Assembly (NCBI GenBank): GCA_920105625.2
Contig: OV050033.1
Location: 111,809,700-111,873,699, forward strand
Length of the DNA stretch: 64,000 nucleotides
From: Clusia tigrina
Lineage: Eukaryota > Arthropoda > Insecta > Diptera > Clusiidae
Direction: 5' to 3'
Position numbers and translations under genes: made by a program. The notes under the pieces were generated by a model. That model was given only the letters and a program-made list of their open reading frames with translations. It did not search any database and was not told where the DNA came from. The first letter of the stretch is position 1. The number at the start of each line of letters is the position of its first letter. Of this stretch, positions 63,061 to 64,000 are shown piece by piece.

Positions 63061-64000
63061 TTGCAAGCATTTGTATGTTGCAAACTTTGATAGGTGTAGG
63101 ACGTACCGTATAGAAGTTAGGGCCATTTGAAGTTTTATCAGTGTTTGATTTGGGACTCAAGGGTAGCATAGCTTTGAGCGATATCTTAAATTGACAAGAG
63201 GTTCGAGTACTTTATTGTTACAAAATTTAAAGGTTTTACGACGCTCCAGTAAAAAGTTACAAGCATTTGTATGTTGCAAACTTTGATAGGTGTAGGACAT
63301 ACCATATAGAAGTTAGGGCCATTTGTAGTTTTATCAGTGTTTGATTTGGGACTCAAGGGTAGCATAGCTTTGAGCGATAGCTTAAATTGACAAGAGGCTC
63401 GAGCACTTTATTGTTACAAAATTTCAAGGTTTTATGACGCTCCAGTAAAAAGTTACAAGCATTTGTATGTTGCAAACTTTGATAGGTGTATGACGTACCG
63501 TATAGAATTTAGGGCCATTTGAAGTTTTATCAGTGTTTGATTTGGGACTCAAGGGTAGCATAGCTTTGAGCGATAACTTAAATTGACAAGAGGCTCGAGC
63601 ACTTTATTGTTACAAAATTTCAAGGTATTATGACGCTCCAGTAAAAAGTTACAGGCATTTGTATGTTGCAAACTTTGATAGGTGCAGGACGTACCGTATA
63701 GAAGTTAGGGCCATTTGAAATTTTATCAGTGTTTGATGTGCGACTCAAGGGTAGCATAGCTTTGAGCGATAGCTTAAATTGACAAGAGGCTCGAGTACTT
63801 TATTCTTACAAAATTTCAAGGTTTTATGACGCTCCAGTAAAAAGTTACAAGCATTTTTATGTTGCAAACTTTGATAGGTGTATGACGTACCGTATAGAAG
63901 TTAGGGCAATTTGAAGTTTTATCAGTGTTTGATTTGGGACTCAAGGGTAGCGTAGCTTTGAGCGATAACTTAAATTGACAAGAGGCTCGAGTACTTTATT
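63061..64000 (+). repeat. Right end of window, array continues
   Basis: About five monomers close to the overall consensus, with gtatgacgtaccg and gcgataactt variants. They do not follow the order seen after the first 4.5-kb copy. The last monomer is cut by the window edge, so the array extends beyond it. Confidence 0.85.

Larger units (their letters stand above)
1..64000 (+). repeat. 196-bp satellite DNA array, whole window
   Basis: The sequence is a continuous head-to-tail tandem array of a 196-bp monomer. The start motif gacgctcc recurs at 1, 197, 393 and so on up to 63,828, which gives about 326 copies. All copies read the same way and none is interrupted by unrelated DNA. Lengths cluster at 195-196 bp, with a few short indels. 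Monomers carry diagnostic base changes that recur in the same order many monomers apart, which is the mark of a higher-order repeat. No gene, tRNA, rRNA, transposon or microsatellite tract lies inside it. A role at a centromere or in heterochromatin is inferred from the architecture only. I do not recognise the family. Confidence 0.98.

Noticed and set aside
1..64000. CRISPR array
   Set aside because: There are no short repeats with unique spacers; the whole 196-bp unit repeats, including the parts that would be spacers, and there are no cas genes.
1..64000. Alpha satellite or another CENP-B-box satellite
   Set aside because: The period is 196 bp, not 171, and no sequence fitting the CENP-B box core (TTCG, four bases, A, two bases, CGGG) was found in the consensus or the variants I read.

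Overview
The whole 64-kb window is one uninterrupted head-to-tail satellite DNA array. I see no gene, RNA gene, transposon or unique sequence. The repeat unit is 196 bp (common lengths 195-196) and about 37% GC. Roughly 326 copies are present, all in the same orientation. Counting each monomer from its gacgctcc start, the first copy begins at base 1 and the last complete start is at 63,828. An array like this indicates a eukaryotic nuclear genome, most likely centromeric or pericentromeric heterochromatin from a long-read assembly. I cannot name the species. The monomer is not one of the well-known families I can recall (primate alpha satellite 171 bp, Arabidopsis CEN180, rice/maize 155-156 bp), and I see no CENP-B box.

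The array is organised as a higher-order repeat (HOR). Monomers fall into recognisable sequence types that recur in fixed order. In the central part (about 20-54 kb) I could read the order directly. The basic unit is K-L-A-B-C-D-E-F-G-H-I-J, 12 monomers and 2,349 bp, seen complete at 41,693-44,041. Around it are 7-, 8-, 10-, 11- and 14-monomer derivatives made by unequal exchange. A second cassette (M-N-O-P-O'-Q-R-S-T-U-V-W-X) replaces C to G and the start of H in some units, giving 19-, 23- and 33-monomer units. The letters are my own labels and are defined in the feature entries.

Layout: 1-9.3 kb is a more diverged zone with short duplications, a foldback hairpin carried in two copies and a 16-bp palindrome carried in two copies. 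9.3-19.2 kb holds 12-monomer (about 2.3 kb) segments duplicated at offsets of 3,131 and 3,713 bp. 20-54.6 kb is the well-homogenised modular HOR core. 54.6 kb to the end is a tandem duplication of about 4.5 kb (offset 4,514 bp) built from the R-to-X part of the second cassette plus further variants, with a 587-bp three-monomer duplication inside its first copy.

Recurring open frames of 61-93 codons on both strands are by-products of the repeat and are not annotated as genes. The plus-strand ones begin at GTG and end at a stop inside the next monomer. A 196-bp period also shifts frame by one base per copy. The most notable observations are the modular two-cassette HOR, the many exchange junctions that can be read to within tens of bases, the foldback insertion, and a weak internal Pol III-promoter-like layout in the monomer.
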